Shown here piece by piece: positions 1-8,601 of a stretch of DNA of 64,000 nucleotides. The DNA is from an uncultured Calothrix sp. (GTDB lineage Bacteria; Cyanobacteriota; Cyanobacteriia; Cyanobacteriales; Nostocaceae). A program made the position numbers and the translations under genes. Position 1 is the stretch's first letter. Each line of letters begins with the position of its first letter. The stretch spans positions 32,701 to 96,700 of the forward strand of contig CALJJQ010000014.1 of NCBI GenBank assembly GCA_937973965.1, written 5' to 3'. Below the pieces are notes generated by a model. That model searched no databases. It had not been told where the DNA came from and worked only from the letters and a program-made list of their open reading frames with translations.

Positions 1-1
1 C

Positions 2-142
2 TTAACCGATAGTCACTTCGATGCGATCGCGGAGAATTTAGTTGCCACCTTGGTTGAGTTGAAAGTTCCCCAAGCTTTAATTGACGAGGTGGTGCAGATT
101 GTGGGTTCTGTTGCTCATCGAAATGATGTCTTGAATCGCTAA
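2..142 (+). CDS. Truncated haemoglobin (group 1), C-terminal fragment
   Basis: The window opens inside an open frame that ends at TAA 140-142 and encodes 46 residues, beginning LTDSHFDAIAENL and ending RNDVLNR. This matches the last two helices and the DVLN(Q/R) terminus of cyanobacterial GlbN-type 2/2 haemoglobins such as the Synechocystis one, judged from memory of the family. Those proteins bind haem and handle O2 or NO in the cytoplasm. The haem-ligating histidine lies upstream, outside the window, so integrity cannot be judged. The next gene is on the opposite strand, so this gene ends its transcription unit here. Confidence 0.75.
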   Translation, partial: LTDSHFDAIAENLVATLVELKVPQALIDEVVQIVGSVAHRNDVLNR

Positions 143-630
143 TCTATCACCGCAAATCGGATTTTTCAGATATTTTTCTCTCAAACTACTAGTCTGTCAA
201 AAAATAAATCTGTTGTAACGTGAATTCGACGGATTGTAAACGCTATAATCTCTGTGAATCAATGATTTTGAAAGTTAAGGTTTAAAGTAACCTCATCCAT
301 TAGTTGAGAACAAACTCAATAACTGACTGATTCCAGGTTTAATGATTTTATTCTCAACATCCTAGGAGGTTTTTAAAAACTTCTATTTCCTACGAATATT
401 ACTGGACAAGAGTTTCAGGCTTTATAACTTATCGAACTCACGTTGTTTCAAGTTGAATCCGTGCATCTATACTGTGGTGGTAAACTGCCAATCAACAGTG
501 CGATCGCGTTGATTTCTTCGTATTTCCCAAGCAGTAAGTTGAGACCAGGGAGTAGAGACGACCTGTCGGGTCGTCTCTACGCCGAATGATTGCTTCCGTT
601 ACGGTTTTATGTTTAATTGCACCTACCTAC
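143..630. other. Gene-free gap between haemoglobin and glycosyltransferase genes
   Basis: No credible coding frame. It contains an 18-bp near-perfect palindrome at 366-383 (arms GAGGTTTTT / AAAAACTTC) and a REP-like hairpin at 552-580, listed separately. The hairpin sits between two convergent genes, where it could act as a bidirectional terminator. A TATAAT hexamer at 244-249 has no convincing -35 partner. Confidence 0.5.
552..580. repeat. REP-like palindrome, GTAGAGACG family
   Basis: A 29-base palindrome running GTAGAGACGACC to the complementary GGTCGTCTCTAC around a short centre. Near-identical copies occur at 18124-18151, 20800-20827, 51972-52000 and 54602-54630. All lie between genes. 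Transcribed from either strand it would fold into a 12-bp hairpin. Confidence 0.85.
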
Positions 631-1488
631 TTATGACTGCGATCGCCCATGACGATATTTCCACATCCCATTCACCGTCCCCAAAAACCAACCTAAATCC
701 ATCATCCATCTAGCAAAGGTAGCACGGGAACGAATTTTGATGGGAAATCTCACTCCCAACATTATCAAATCCCGGCAAAGATTGCCCCAACCATAGCTTA
801 AACCGTGACGACCCAACAGCAAAATATTACTTTCAGCAATTCCATACCAACGCTGATACATTCTGTCAATAGTTTCACGGAAACGAAAGTAAATCTTCGC
901 CTCTGGTACTTCGGTTAATTTGACACCACACAGTGCTTGCACACGCCAACAAAAATCCACATCATCCAGTATGGGAATCTCCTCGTCAAATCCACCCACT
1001 GCTTGGTAAATCTCCCGTTTAACACCAATATTATTCCCCGCAGCATAGGGATAATAGGGATTATCGTTAACCCCATTGGCTTCTCGGTAAGCACAGGCTT
1101 TCACCACCCAAGGTAAATTCAATTTTGTGTAATCACTATTACCAACAACAAAATCATATTTCGACAAAGCTTCCCCCATTGCAGCAACCCAACCCGGAGT
1201 CACCTGGTCATCCGCATCACAAAAAGCTAATAACTCCCCCTTTGCGACCTCAGCACCACGATTCCGGGGATATGCCGCACATTTTTTCCCACTGGATGCA
1301 TCAACAACCCGTAAATTCGGTAATTTCTCTTGATATTGTTTCACAACCTCTAGGGTTCCATCCGTCGAACCATTATCAGCCACAATTATTTCCCAAGGTT
1401 GGGAATACTCCTGCTGGGTAAATGCTTCTAATTGGGTCGTAATGTAGGCAACGCAATTATAGCAAGGGATAATGACACTTAATTTCAT
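631..1488 (-). CDS. Family 2 glycosyltransferase (copy 1 of tandem pair)
   Basis: A 285-residue cytosolic glycosyltransferase of the GT-A/GT2 fold. The N-terminus has the typical LSVIIPCYN strand and the ADNGSTDGT nucleotide-binding loop (about residues 38-46). The metal-binding motif CDADD follows near residue 90, and the acceptor side shows GGFDEEIPILDDVDFCWR near 165-182. It should transfer a sugar from a nucleotide-sugar to an unknown acceptor, probably a polysaccharide or lipid. No membrane span is evident. The next gene upstream on this strand encodes a close paralogue, so the pair looks like a tandem duplication. The start ATG at 1486-1488 begins directly with the core beta-strand, as in the paralogue. 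Confidence 0.88.
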   Translation of the reverse strand: MKLSVIIPCYNCVAYITTQLEAFTQQEYSQPWEIIVADNGSTDGTLEVVKQYQEKLPNLRVVDASSGKKCAAYPRNRGAEVAKGELLAFCDADDQVTPGWVAAMGEALSKYDFVVGNSDYTKLNLPWVVKACAYREANGVNDNPYYPYAAGNNIGVKREIYQAVGGFDEEIPILDDVDFCWRVQALCGVKLTEVPEAKIYFRFRETIDRMYQRWYGIAESNILLLGRHGLSYGWGNLCRDLIMLGVRFPIKIRSRATFARWMMDLGWFLGTVNGMWKYRHGRSQS

Positions 1489-1587
1489 AGGGGGATGCTA
1501 CACTGAGGTCGGCAAACAGTCAAGTATGTCACCCAACATTACAATTCCTAGAGTAGAAAGCCCATCGCCTTTAGGCATGGTCAACTA

Positions 1588-2499
1588 TCAGTCATCATGT
1601 GAGAAGCAACAAGCTGATGGGGTACTTTTTTTTCTTGCCATCACCTGCGATCGCACATGACGATATTTCCACCAACCGCTTATTTTGCCAAGAAACCAAC
1701 CTAAGTCCATCATCCATCTGGCAAAACTCACACGGGAGCGAACTTTAATTAGCAACCTTGCTACTAACATCACAAAATTATTCAACCAATCTTGCCAACT
1801 AAAACTAAAACCATGTATGTACGCGACTAAAACGTCATTTTCCGCGAAACCATACCAGCGCTTATACATACCCTTAATAGTGTCACGGAAGCGAAAATGG
1901 ATCATTGCTTCTGGCACCTCCACAAGCTTAACATTTTGTTCCGCTTGCACACGCCAGCAAAAGTCCAAATCATCTGCAACGGGTATGTTTTCATCAAAAC
2001 CACCTGCTGCTAGCCATATACTGCGTTTCACTCCAAGATTATTACCCCCCGCAAAAGGAAGGTAATGGCCAAACTGGACACCATTCCCTTCTCGATAGGC
2101 ACAAGCTTCAGTTATCCAAGGAGCATTAAGTTTCTGAAAATCTCTTTTGCCAGCAACAAAATCATATTTTGACAAAGCTTCACCCATTGCCGCAACCCAA
2201 CCTGGGAACACCTCGTCATCGGCATCACAAAAGGCTAAAGCTTCTCCCTTTGCCACCTGCGCTCCAACATTGCGGGGATAGGCAGCACATTTTTTCCCAC
2301 CTGATGCATCAACAATACGTAGGTGAGGCATTTTCTGCTGGTATTGTCGAACAATTTCCAGGGTGTTATCAGTAGAACCATTATCGGCAATAATGATTTC
2401 CCAAGGCTGGGAATACTCTTGATGGGCAAATGCTTCTAACTGTGTACCAATATACTCAGCACAGTTGTAGCAAGGAATAATTACACTTAACTGAATCAC
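1588..2499 (-). CDS. Family 2 glycosyltransferase (copy 2 of tandem pair)
   Basis: A 303-residue paralogue of the following gene on the same strand. It shares the LSVIIPCYNCAEYI start, ADNGSTDNT loop, CDADDEVFPGW metal site, GGNNLGVKR and the C-terminal ARWMMDLGWFLG block. The C-terminus carries an extra tail rich in Lys, Ser and Cys (ending ACCFSHDD). About 100 bases separate it from its neighbour, so the two may be co-transcribed from upstream of 2500. Acceptor and donor cannot be inferred. The two copies differ most between residues 110 and 145 and in the C-terminal third, which suggests diverged acceptor specificity. Confidence 0.88.
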   Translation of the reverse strand: MIQLSVIIPCYNCAEYIGTQLEAFAHQEYSQPWEIIIADNGSTDNTLEIVRQYQQKMPHLRIVDASGGKKCAAYPRNVGAQVAKGEALAFCDADDEVFPGWVAAMGEALSKYDFVAGKRDFQKLNAPWITEACAYREGNGVQFGHYLPFAGGNNLGVKRSIWLAAGGFDENIPVADDLDFCWRVQAEQNVKLVEVPEAMIHFRFRDTIKGMYKRWYGFAENDVLVAYIHGFSFSWQDWLNNFVMLVARLLIKVRSRVSFARWMMDLGWFLGKISGWWKYRHVRSQVMARKKSTPSACCFSHDD

Positions 2500-3245
2500 T
2501 AAGTACTTTCCTTATATTTACTGATAATTCACGATTTAGTTGTTCACACTGATAATCATCATTCAGGGTTTTTGTAGATATCTTTACATTTAGGATGATA
2601 AAATTTAACATATGCCACGAATTGTTGTCAGCAAAGTCCCTGACTTAAATTGGCGATTAACCAGCAAGCTCTACATCATACCCTAATCATTTTCAGTATA
2701 TACTGTTATAAATATAACTCTATGTTGCGTATGTGACACCTGTGGGATTCATGCTTAGATTTCTGAAAAAACTAAAAAGTCAAGGTCTGGAGTTTTATGA
2801 ATCGTTGACACTCTAGTTTTAAGATGGGTAATTTTTATGTTGTGTTATTGGGACTTAGACAAAAAATAACCGGAAAAACCGTTCAAATGTATACACAGCA
2901 AGACTTTAACATCATTTTGAGTAGTTTCTTGCTATATCTAGATTTCAAGCATTTTTGAGCATGTAGTGTATTTTCCTTCCCCTGTATGGGTTTGAAGCTG
3001 ATTTCTGCCTCAAAAATATTTAAGTCCCGTTATTTATATTTACCCGATTCATCTCCTCGCAATTCCCTTCGCCTTAAAAGCTTCAAAAAAATCCCCTTTC
3101 AAGTGTTATTGCACTAATTGCAAATAATAAGAAAGAGGAATAGTAAAATAAATAAAATATATCATTTCAATACGTAGAATTTTATGAGAAATAAAGGTAT
3201 TTATTCCCCTTCATTATCCACATCATCATCTTCATCTTGATAACG
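2500..3245. other. Gene-poor gap with a MITE-like element
   Basis: No gene is supported. It contains the 179-bp element at 2850-3028 described separately. A 24-codon open frame at 2612-2686 begins MPRIVVSKVPDLNW, but it has no recognised family and is too short to call. The right part (3201-3245) encodes the out-of-service acidic tail of the KGK gene. Confidence 0.5.
2850..3028. mobile_element. 179-bp MITE-like element with TIR and target duplication
   Basis: The segment starts with GGGACTTA (2850-2857) and ends with the exact complement TAAGTCCC (3021-3028). Both ends are flanked by the same six bases GTTATT (2844-2849 and 3029-3034), which looks like a target-site duplication. It has no coding capacity. 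This is the architecture of a miniature inverted-repeat transposable element, presumably moved in trans by a transposase not in this window. Confidence 0.65.
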
Positions 3246-3479
3246 TTAAAATTCAAAAACTATCCGTGCTTTAATAGTTCCCTCCTGCCAATCAAATCCA
3301 GGTTTGAGAATTTCGCATGGATAGCCATCCCTAAATAGCTTGTTTACAGGTTCTTGTATATCAGAAAGTACAGCATCTTTAAAGTCCTTGACTTTTCCTG
3401 CATTACCAACCTTCAGATAGTTATTGTTGTTCCTTGTGTCCGCACACAAAACATCTAAATCATCCAAATCGAGCGCCAT
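3246..3479 (-). CDS. KGK-domain protein, C-terminally truncated by in-frame stop
   Basis: A 77-residue protein that resembles the small cyanobacterial KGK-domain family. It shows a Leu/Asp-rich start, a central VKDFKDAV segment and the closing block CEILKPGFDWQEGTIKARIVFEF, which matches the family's C/EVL-PG-xW-x-GK-x-R-x-x-x-FxF ending as I recall it. The family's function is unknown. The stop TAA at 3246-3248 is followed in the same frame by 14 codons, RYQDEDDDVDNEGE, before TAA at 3201-3203. Acidic tails are usual in this family, so the first stop looks like a recent nonsense mutation. The protein may still fold. Confidence 0.6.
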   Translation of the reverse strand: MALDLDDLDVLCADTRNNNNYLKVGNAGKVKDFKDAVLSDIQEPVNKLFRDGYPCEILKPGFDWQEGTIKARIVFEF

Positions 3480-3678
3480 CTAGATACTCCAAAATTTGTT
3501 ACCCCTATTTTTCCCAGAATTTCTGAAAAACTACCATACCTGGATTTCTCATCAGTAAGTTGTAAGCCTTGAGTAACGGATTGATTTTCTTTCTACTCAC
3601 TATTCCCCTACAGACGACCCGACGTGTCCTCTTTATTGCCGACTCCCTACCCTCACGAAAATACTTTGACAGCAAACC

Positions 3679-5073
3679 CTACTTACCAATACAAAAACGA
3701 CTAAAAATCCGGTCTAAAACAGATTCGGTGACTTCTTCTCCAGTAATTTCGCCGAGTGCATAAATGGCATCACGTAGATCAATTGTCCAAAAGTCTAGGG
3801 GTAAATTTTGTTTAATAGTATTTTGCAGTTGTTCCAAGGATTTTTGGATTTTAATTAAGGCTGCTGCTTGTCTTTGATTAATGGCTACATCCATATTCGC
3901 AGCTTGGATTTTTTCTGATTTTACCGTGGCTAAAATGGCTTGTTCAAGTTCGTCAATACCTTGATTTTTCGCCGCAACAGTGTAAATTTTTTGCCTAAAT
4001 TTGGGAAGATTGGCGAATATTAGTTCTTTTTTTTCTTGGTCAATTAAATCAACTTTGTTAATCACTAAAATTAACGGTCTGTGTTGAACTTGTTGGTAAA
4101 TTTCCCCATCAGCAGCTTGCCAACCTTGACTGGCATCGATGGTAAATAAAATTAAATCGGCCGATTCTGCTGCTTGACGTGATCGCTCGACTCCGATTTT
4201 TTCCACGGTATCCTCTGTTTCCCGAATCCCTGCCGTATCCAGGACTTGAATCGGTATCCCCCCCACCACCAATTGGGATTCCACCACATCGCGGGTCGTA
4301 CCTGGTAAGTCTGTGACAATGGCGCGATCGCTACGACTCCAGGCATTGAGTAAACTCGATTTCCCCACGTTCGGACGACCCACGATAGCCACCTTTAAAC
4401 CTGTGCGTAATAACTCCCCCCGGTCGGCAGTTGTTAAGATATATTTCACCTGATTGGCAATTTTGGTGATATCGGCAAAAATATTGTCAAGGTTTATTGG
4501 TGGTAAGTCGTCCTCAAAATCGATTCTCGCTTCAATTTCCGCTAAAATATCCAAACATTGTTGGCGCAATTCCCGAATCGGTTGGGCGAGTTTTCCTTGT
4601 ATCCCAGCTAGGGCAGTTTGGGCAGCCTGGGGTGATTTTGCCCCTACCAGGTCAGCAATACTTTCTGCTTGAGTTAAATCAATTCTGCCGTTGAGGAAGG
4701 CACGCAGAGTAAATTCTCCCGGCTGGGCTAACCGAGCGCCCTCGGCAATACATAATTGTAAAACCCGTTGAACAGCAATAATTCCCCCGTGACAGTGGAA
4801 CTCCACCACATCTTCCCGTGTGTAGGAACGGGGAGCTAACATGATCAACAGTAAAACTTCATCAATCACCTCCTGGGTTTGGGGATGACGCACATAACCG
4901 TAGAGGATACGATGACTTCCCCAAACCTGCTTTCCAGGGGCAGTAAATAGCCGTTTCGCAATACTTAAAGCCTCCGTCCCCGACATCCTGACAATTCCCA
5001 CACTACCCTGTTGGGGAACAATTGCAGTTGCGATCGCGGCGATGGTTCCAGTTGTCACAAAATTCTGAGACAT
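3679..5073 (-). CDS. mnmE: tRNA uridine-5-carboxymethylaminomethyl modification GTPase MnmE (TrmE)
   Basis: A 464-residue MnmE, full family length. With MnmG it installs the cmnm5 group at U34 of certain tRNAs, using 5,10-methylene-THF and GTP. Domains in order: an N-terminal formyl-THF-binding domain starting TIAAIATA and [13 protein letters not shown]; a helical domain interrupted by the Ras-like G domain with the P-loop GRPNVGKSS (about residues 225-233), DLPGTTRD switch region, DTAG and NKVD; and the invariant C-terminal CIGK, whose Cys is catalytic. It stands alone, convergent with nothing close, and starts at ATG 5071-5073. Identification is secure. Confidence 0.97.
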   Translation of the reverse strand: MSQNFVTTGTIAAIATAIVPQQGSVGIVRMSGTEALSIAKRLFTAPGKQVWGSHRILYGYVRHPQTQEVIDEVLLLIMLAPRSYTREDVVEFHCHGGIIAVQRVLQLCIAEGARLAQPGEFTLRAFLNGRIDLTQAESIADLVGAKSPQAAQTALAGIQGKLAQPIRELRQQCLDILAEIEARIDFEDDLPPINLDNIFADITKIANQVKYILTTADRGELLRTGLKVAIVGRPNVGKSSLLNAWSRSDRAIVTDLPGTTRDVVESQLVVGGIPIQVLDTAGIRETEDTVEKIGVERSRQAAESADLILFTIDASQGWQAADGEIYQQVQHRPLILVINKVDLIDQEKKELIFANLPKFRQKIYTVAAKNQGIDELEQAILATVKSEKIQAANMDVAINQRQAAALIKIQKSLEQLQNTIKQNLPLDFWTIDLRDAIYALGEITGEEVTESVLDRIFSRFCIGK

Positions 5074-5100
5074 GGTTTTGCAAATGGGAAAATAATCATA

Positions 5101-5223
5101 TATAGCAATCCGATTTAAGTGGTGAAAAATAACGTGCCATTGACTGATGACTGTTAACCGTCAACTGTCAACCGTTGACAACCCTACATGTAAGATTTCA
5201 CAAATCCCGCTCGGACTGCGGTA
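5101..5223 (+). repeat. MITE-like repeat, TAGCAATCCGA family, copy 1
   Basis: About 123 bp. It begins TATAGCAATCCGATTTAAG, has a core of alternating GTTAACCGTCAAC-type words, then ACCCTACATGTAAGATTTC, and ends CTCGGACTGCGGTA, an imperfect complement of the left end. Four more copies lie at 10200-10315, 27608-27776 (inverted), 33368-33490 and 34615-34760 (inverted). All are intergenic and non-coding. Confidence 0.75.
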
Positions 5224-5293
5224 GTTCGGGATGGGATTGGATAGACGTAGTGTATCGATTGTCCCAGAAAACTGCAATATTCATCAAAGCCTT

Positions 5294-5385
5294 ATATCGT
5301 TTACGCTAATGCTTGCTACACATCAGGGGCTGTAACCGTTGATTATTCTAGTTTCATTTATTGCAAAGTACAAGATAATCGATAT
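5294..5385 (+). repeat. 92-bp dispersed repeat, copy 1
   Basis: The segment from ATATCGTTTACG to ATAATCGATAT reappears in inverted orientation at 28233-28324 with only two substitutions. Ends are imperfect inverted repeats (ATATCG/CGATAT). No coding frame is shared between the copies. Confidence 0.85.
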
Positions 5386-5573
5386 TAGAGGATGTTTGAA
5401 AAGTCGATTTTAATACTTCACAAGCTTGTTTTTTAGAAGTAGAGACGTGACATGTTGCGTCTGTACAGATTTATAACGACTTTATAATGATAAATATATG
5501 GTTTGAGCCTATTTCCTACCTTCAATAAATGGTTGATAAAGAATTTATTAATACTTGACAAACATCCCCTTAG
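5385..5573 (+). repeat. MITE-like repeat, TTAGAGGATGTTTG family, copy 1
   Basis: Starts TTAGAGGATGTTTGAAAAGTC and ends CAAACATCCCCTTAG, an imperfect inverted terminal repeat. It carries an internal hairpin of the GAGACG...CGTCT type near 5440-5470. It abuts the 92-bp repeat with no spacer. Relatives lie at 8119-8554, 13239-13415 and 46943-47125. Confidence 0.7.
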
Positions 5574-6007
5574 ACATCCGGTTGATTGCTCATTTAATTA
5601 ATCAGTCCCCATGTCGTTTAGACACACACAACTAACCAGGAAAATAGTTCATTATTACTCCCTAATCCCATCACGGACTAATCATTGAAAGTTTGAGAAG
5701 TTTGTGAAAAATTCGGGGTAAATGTAGTTCCCCAGAGAAAGTGATTATTGCAGGAATGAAACTGTTGGGGGTAAAAGAAAATCTGTCCTATTTTGGTGGA
5801 TAATTCCATGTTTATTTATCGCTCACCAAGTATGACGAATTGTCATACTTTTCTGGGATAAAAAGACTGAAATAAGACAATTTGTCAAAGTTAATAATAT
5901 TATCACAAAATTTGTGGTAAAAGTAGTTGACAACAGATTTTGAATATCGATAATCTTCTGTATATTCGGCGAGATAAAAATTACCAGTACAAATATAACT
6001 TTTGCAA

Positions 6008-8122
6008 ATGAAAAAAAGTATTCCTCTGTTTTTCCTTAGTTTATTAGGTTCATTATTCACATCACCATCAGTTGCATCCCATCCAGAGGTCAATTTACCA
6101 AAGTCAGAGCAAGGGAGAGTCAATCAATTGCAGATTCCCCATTTGAGCGAAGTGGAATTACCAGTCACTCAAGCTAGTTTACTAACCCAATCTTCAAATG
6201 AACTAGCAGAGGGAAAAGTAAGGGAAATAATTAGTAGCGAAAAAATCTCTGATAATAATTCTGAGCAGGATTCTGAAATTCAATTAGAAGTGATAGGTGA
6301 AAAGGACGCACTACCAGAATCCACACCCATTCATGTGGTTGACCAAGAAGAAATTAGAAAACAAGGTGCATCGAGTGTAGCGGATGTCCTCAAAAGAATG
6401 CCTGGATTTGCCATTAATGATGTTGGTCATGGTGCAGATATTCATACTGGAACCTACTATCGAGGTGCATCAATTAATCAGTCGGTGATTCTGATTAATG
6501 GTAGACAGGTGAACGTTAATGTGAATACCTATCATGGTGCGACAGATTTAAATAGTATTTCCGTAGAAGCCATTGACCGGGTAGAATTATATAGCGGTGC
6601 TGCGAGTAGTTTATATGGTTCTTCTGCGGTGGGTGGGGTTATAAATATTATTACCAAACAAGGTAGTGGTAGACCGAGGTTAAATACAGCAGTTGAATTT
6701 GGTTCATTAAATTTAAATAATCAACAAGCGAGTTTTAGTGGTGGGACAGAAAATGTCCGATATAACTTTAGTTTTGAACGCTTTTTTATCGACAACAAAT
6801 ATCTCGTTCCCGTCGGTGCTGCAAACCGGGATGCTAATGGAAATTTATTCAATGCAGATACAGCTACTAGCACATACTTTGGCAACATAGCAGTAGATTT
6901 AAACCCGAAGAATACTCTCAGTTTCGACGTGAAAAAACTCAGTAGTCGTCGTGGATTGGTTTATTTTGGTTTTCCCCTCCAAAAAGACCGACTAGACCAT
7001 GATGGATTAAATATGGGTTTAAGTTGGAGGTCTCAACTTGCGGAAAATTCCCGATTGACAACGACATTTGGTTTTAATCAGGATTTCTTTAATACCTATG
7101 GTCCAACTGTATTTGGTGGTGTGGAATATTATCGGACGGGTACTTTAGATACGAAACAATATACTGCGAGATTAGACCATGAGTGGAAAATCACTCCTAA
7201 TTATCAATTACGTTGGGGTGCGGATGTAAATAATCTCAACTTGGATGGAACTACAGATAGTACTCGTCCAGACAGAATTATTTTTAATGAAACAGAAAAT
7301 CGCAGTTTATTGAATACAGCTTTGTTTGCTGTAAATACTGTCAGAATTGGTGATGCATTTCAAGTTGATTTGGGACTCAGACAAAACTTTGATTCCGAAT
7401 ATGGTAATTACTTGAATCCAAGTGTTGGGTTTCGCTACGGAGTATCACCAAATATTGCTGTCCGTGGAAGTTGGTCTTCTGTACAGCGTAATCCTGGTTT
7501 AGACCAGAAGTATCTTTATGACACTGTACATGGATGGTTGCCAAATAGTGATTTAAAACCGGAAACAGGTTCTAATTGGACTGCGGGTATTGATATTGGT
7601 TTATCTCAAAACTTAACTGGTCAATTTACCTATTTTGGTAGTAGTTTGAACAATCGTTTGGGAATTATTCGTGGAAAATGGGAGAACGTAGGACTGGTAG
7701 ACACAAACGGTTTTGAAGCTGCTTTCAGATGGAATGTGACACGCAACTGGTCAACATTTTTGAACTACACCTATACTGATGCCAAAATCAAAACTGGGTC
7801 TGAAGCAGGGTTACAATTAGGTTTGATTCCCTACTCGAATTTACAAGCGGGAATTGGCTACGGAAAAGATGGGTGGGAGGCAAATTTATATGCTAGCTAT
7901 TATAGTGGTGCTCGTAGGGCTTTATTTACCCCTCCGGGTAGCAGAAATACAGATTTTTCACCCTCCTATTTCAATTTAGATTTGAGTGCTCGTGTACCTC
8001 TTGCTAGAAATTTGGGATTAACTTTTTATCTAGAAAACCTGTTGGGTGAACAGTATGAAAAGGTGAATAGAATTTATAGTCCTGGTTTTACATTTAGAGT
8101 CGGTTTAAGTTCCAGTATTTAG
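6008..8122 (+). CDS. TonB-dependent outer-membrane receptor
   Basis: About 704 residues. An N-terminal signal peptide (MKKSIPLFFLSLLGSLFTSP, cleavage near ASH) is followed by a roughly 75-residue linker. The plug domain then runs from about residue 100 to 220, with PIHVVDQEEIRKQGASSVADVLKR, a ring of Gly-rich strands and SLYGSSAVGGVINIITKQG. The C-terminal two-thirds is a 22-strand-type barrel with repeated aromatic/Gly strands and the late NLLGEQYEKV motif. Such receptors import iron-siderophores, B12 or other scarce ligands using TonB-ExbBD energy; the ligand cannot be told here. I prefer ATG 6008 over TTG 6002 because the signal peptide starts there. The last residue is Ile, not the usual aromatic. 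No ligand-specific neighbour is present. Confidence 0.9.
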   Translation: MKKSIPLFFLSLLGSLFTSPSVASHPEVNLPKSEQGRVNQLQIPHLSEVELPVTQASLLTQSSNELAEGKVREIISSEKISDNNSEQDSEIQLEVIGEKDALPESTPIHVVDQEEIRKQGASSVADVLKRMPGFAINDVGHGADIHTGTYYRGASINQSVILINGRQVNVNVNTYHGATDLNSISVEAIDRVELYSGAASSLYGSSAVGGVINIITKQGSGRPRLNTAVEFGSLNLNNQQASFSGGTENVRYNFSFERFFIDNKYLVPVGAANRDANGNLFNADTATSTYFGNIAVDLNPKNTLSFDVKKLSSRRGLVYFGFPLQKDRLDHDGLNMGLSWRSQLAENSRLTTTFGFNQDFFNTYGPTVFGGVEYYRTGTLDTKQYTARLDHEWKITPNYQLRWGADVNNLNLDGTTDSTRPDRIIFNETENRSLLNTALFAVNTVRIGDAFQVDLGLRQNFDSEYGNYLNPSVGFRYGVSPNIAVRGSWSSVQRNPGLDQKYLYDTVHGWLPNSDLKPETGSNWTAGIDIGLSQNLTGQFTYFGSSLNNRLGIIRGKWENVGLVDTNGFEAAFRWNVTRNWSTFLNYTYTDAKIKTGSEAGLQLGLIPYSNLQAGIGYGKDGWEANLYASYYSGARRALFTPPGSRNTDFSPSYFNLDLSARVPLARNLGLTFYLENLLGEQYEKVNRIYSPGFTFRVGLSSSI

Positions 8123-8554
8123 AGGGTGTTTAGAGGGTATTTGAAAAGTCGATTTTAATACTAAATAAGCTCGTTTTTTGGGAGTAGAGATGAACCGATG
8201 GGTCATCTCTCCAGGAAGCAGGGAATCAGTAGCGACATGTCGCGTCTGTTTATAACGACAAATATACCGTTTGAGCCGATTTACTCTCTTCCAGAAGTGC
8301 TTGATTCCCTTGTACCCATGCTCCGCGTGGGTACAGATCCACGAGACTCCTGTCTCGTGAATGAAGGCAGTAGTGGTCTGTTCCATAAGTTCTGAGGGGT
8401 TTGTAGTTGTGGCTTTAGTATAGAAAAAGCTTGAAAATAAAGCGCTACTACGTGCCTTTATTGACTCATCAAATTTAATGGGACAAAGCACTACCCCCCA
8501 TTTCCAAAAACGATAATTCAAGTATTAAAAATGACTTTTTGAACAACCTCTTAG
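8119..8554 (+). repeat. MITE-like repeat, TTAGAGGATGTTTG family, copy 2 (expanded)
   Basis: Left end TTAGAGGGTGTTT is immediately duplicated as TAGAGGGTATTTGAAAAGTC, and the right end is CAACCTCTTAGA. It is more than twice as long as its relatives because other repeats have entered it, including the 125-bp element at 8370-8494 and a hairpin around GTACCCATGCTCCGCGTGGGTAC near 8310-8335. Confidence 0.6.
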
Positions 8555-8601
8555 AAACGTAAACTCAATTGTCAAGCGAGAAAGTACATTGAACTTATTT
8601 C
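8123..8601. other. Gap filled by nested repeats
   Basis: Almost entirely occupied by one long copy of the AGAGGATGTTTG family (8119-8554) with another 125-bp element (8370-8494) inside it. A 138-codon reverse frame across it is a translation of these repeats, not a gene. Confidence 0.6.
8370..8494 (+). repeat. 125-bp MITE-like element, GTAGTGGTCTGT family, copy 1
   Basis: Left end GTAGTGGTCTGTTCCATAAG; the right end read in reverse complement begins GTAGTGCTTTGTCCCATTAA, so 13 of the first 16 bases match as a terminal inverted repeat. Interior words TTCTGAGGGGTT and GCGCTACTACG recur in the copy at 48673-48797. The termini resemble those of some cyanobacterial DDE-type insertion sequences, though I cannot name one. 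Confidence 0.65.

Larger units (their letters stand above)
5074..6001. other. Repeat-filled gap upstream of mnmE and the TonB receptor
   Basis: The gap is occupied by three separate repeats lying nearly end to end: 5101-5223, 5294-5385 and 5385-5573, described individually. Bases 5574-6001 are AT-rich and form the divergent upstream region of the receptor gene. No Fur box was convincingly recognised. The only long frames are translations of repeats or of the receptor's antisense strand. Confidence 0.5.

Noticed and set aside
2612..2686. 24-codon frame MPRIVVSKVPDLNW...
   Set aside because: Reads like protein but is too short, with no family or context.
5812..6123. 103-codon minus-strand frame upstream of the TonB receptor
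   Set aside because: Overlaps the receptor signal-peptide region antisense, with AT-rich, low-quality composition and no family.
8105..8521. 138-codon minus-strand frame
   Set aside because: It runs entirely through dispersed repeats (TTAGAGGATG and GTAGTGG families) and shows no protein family signal.
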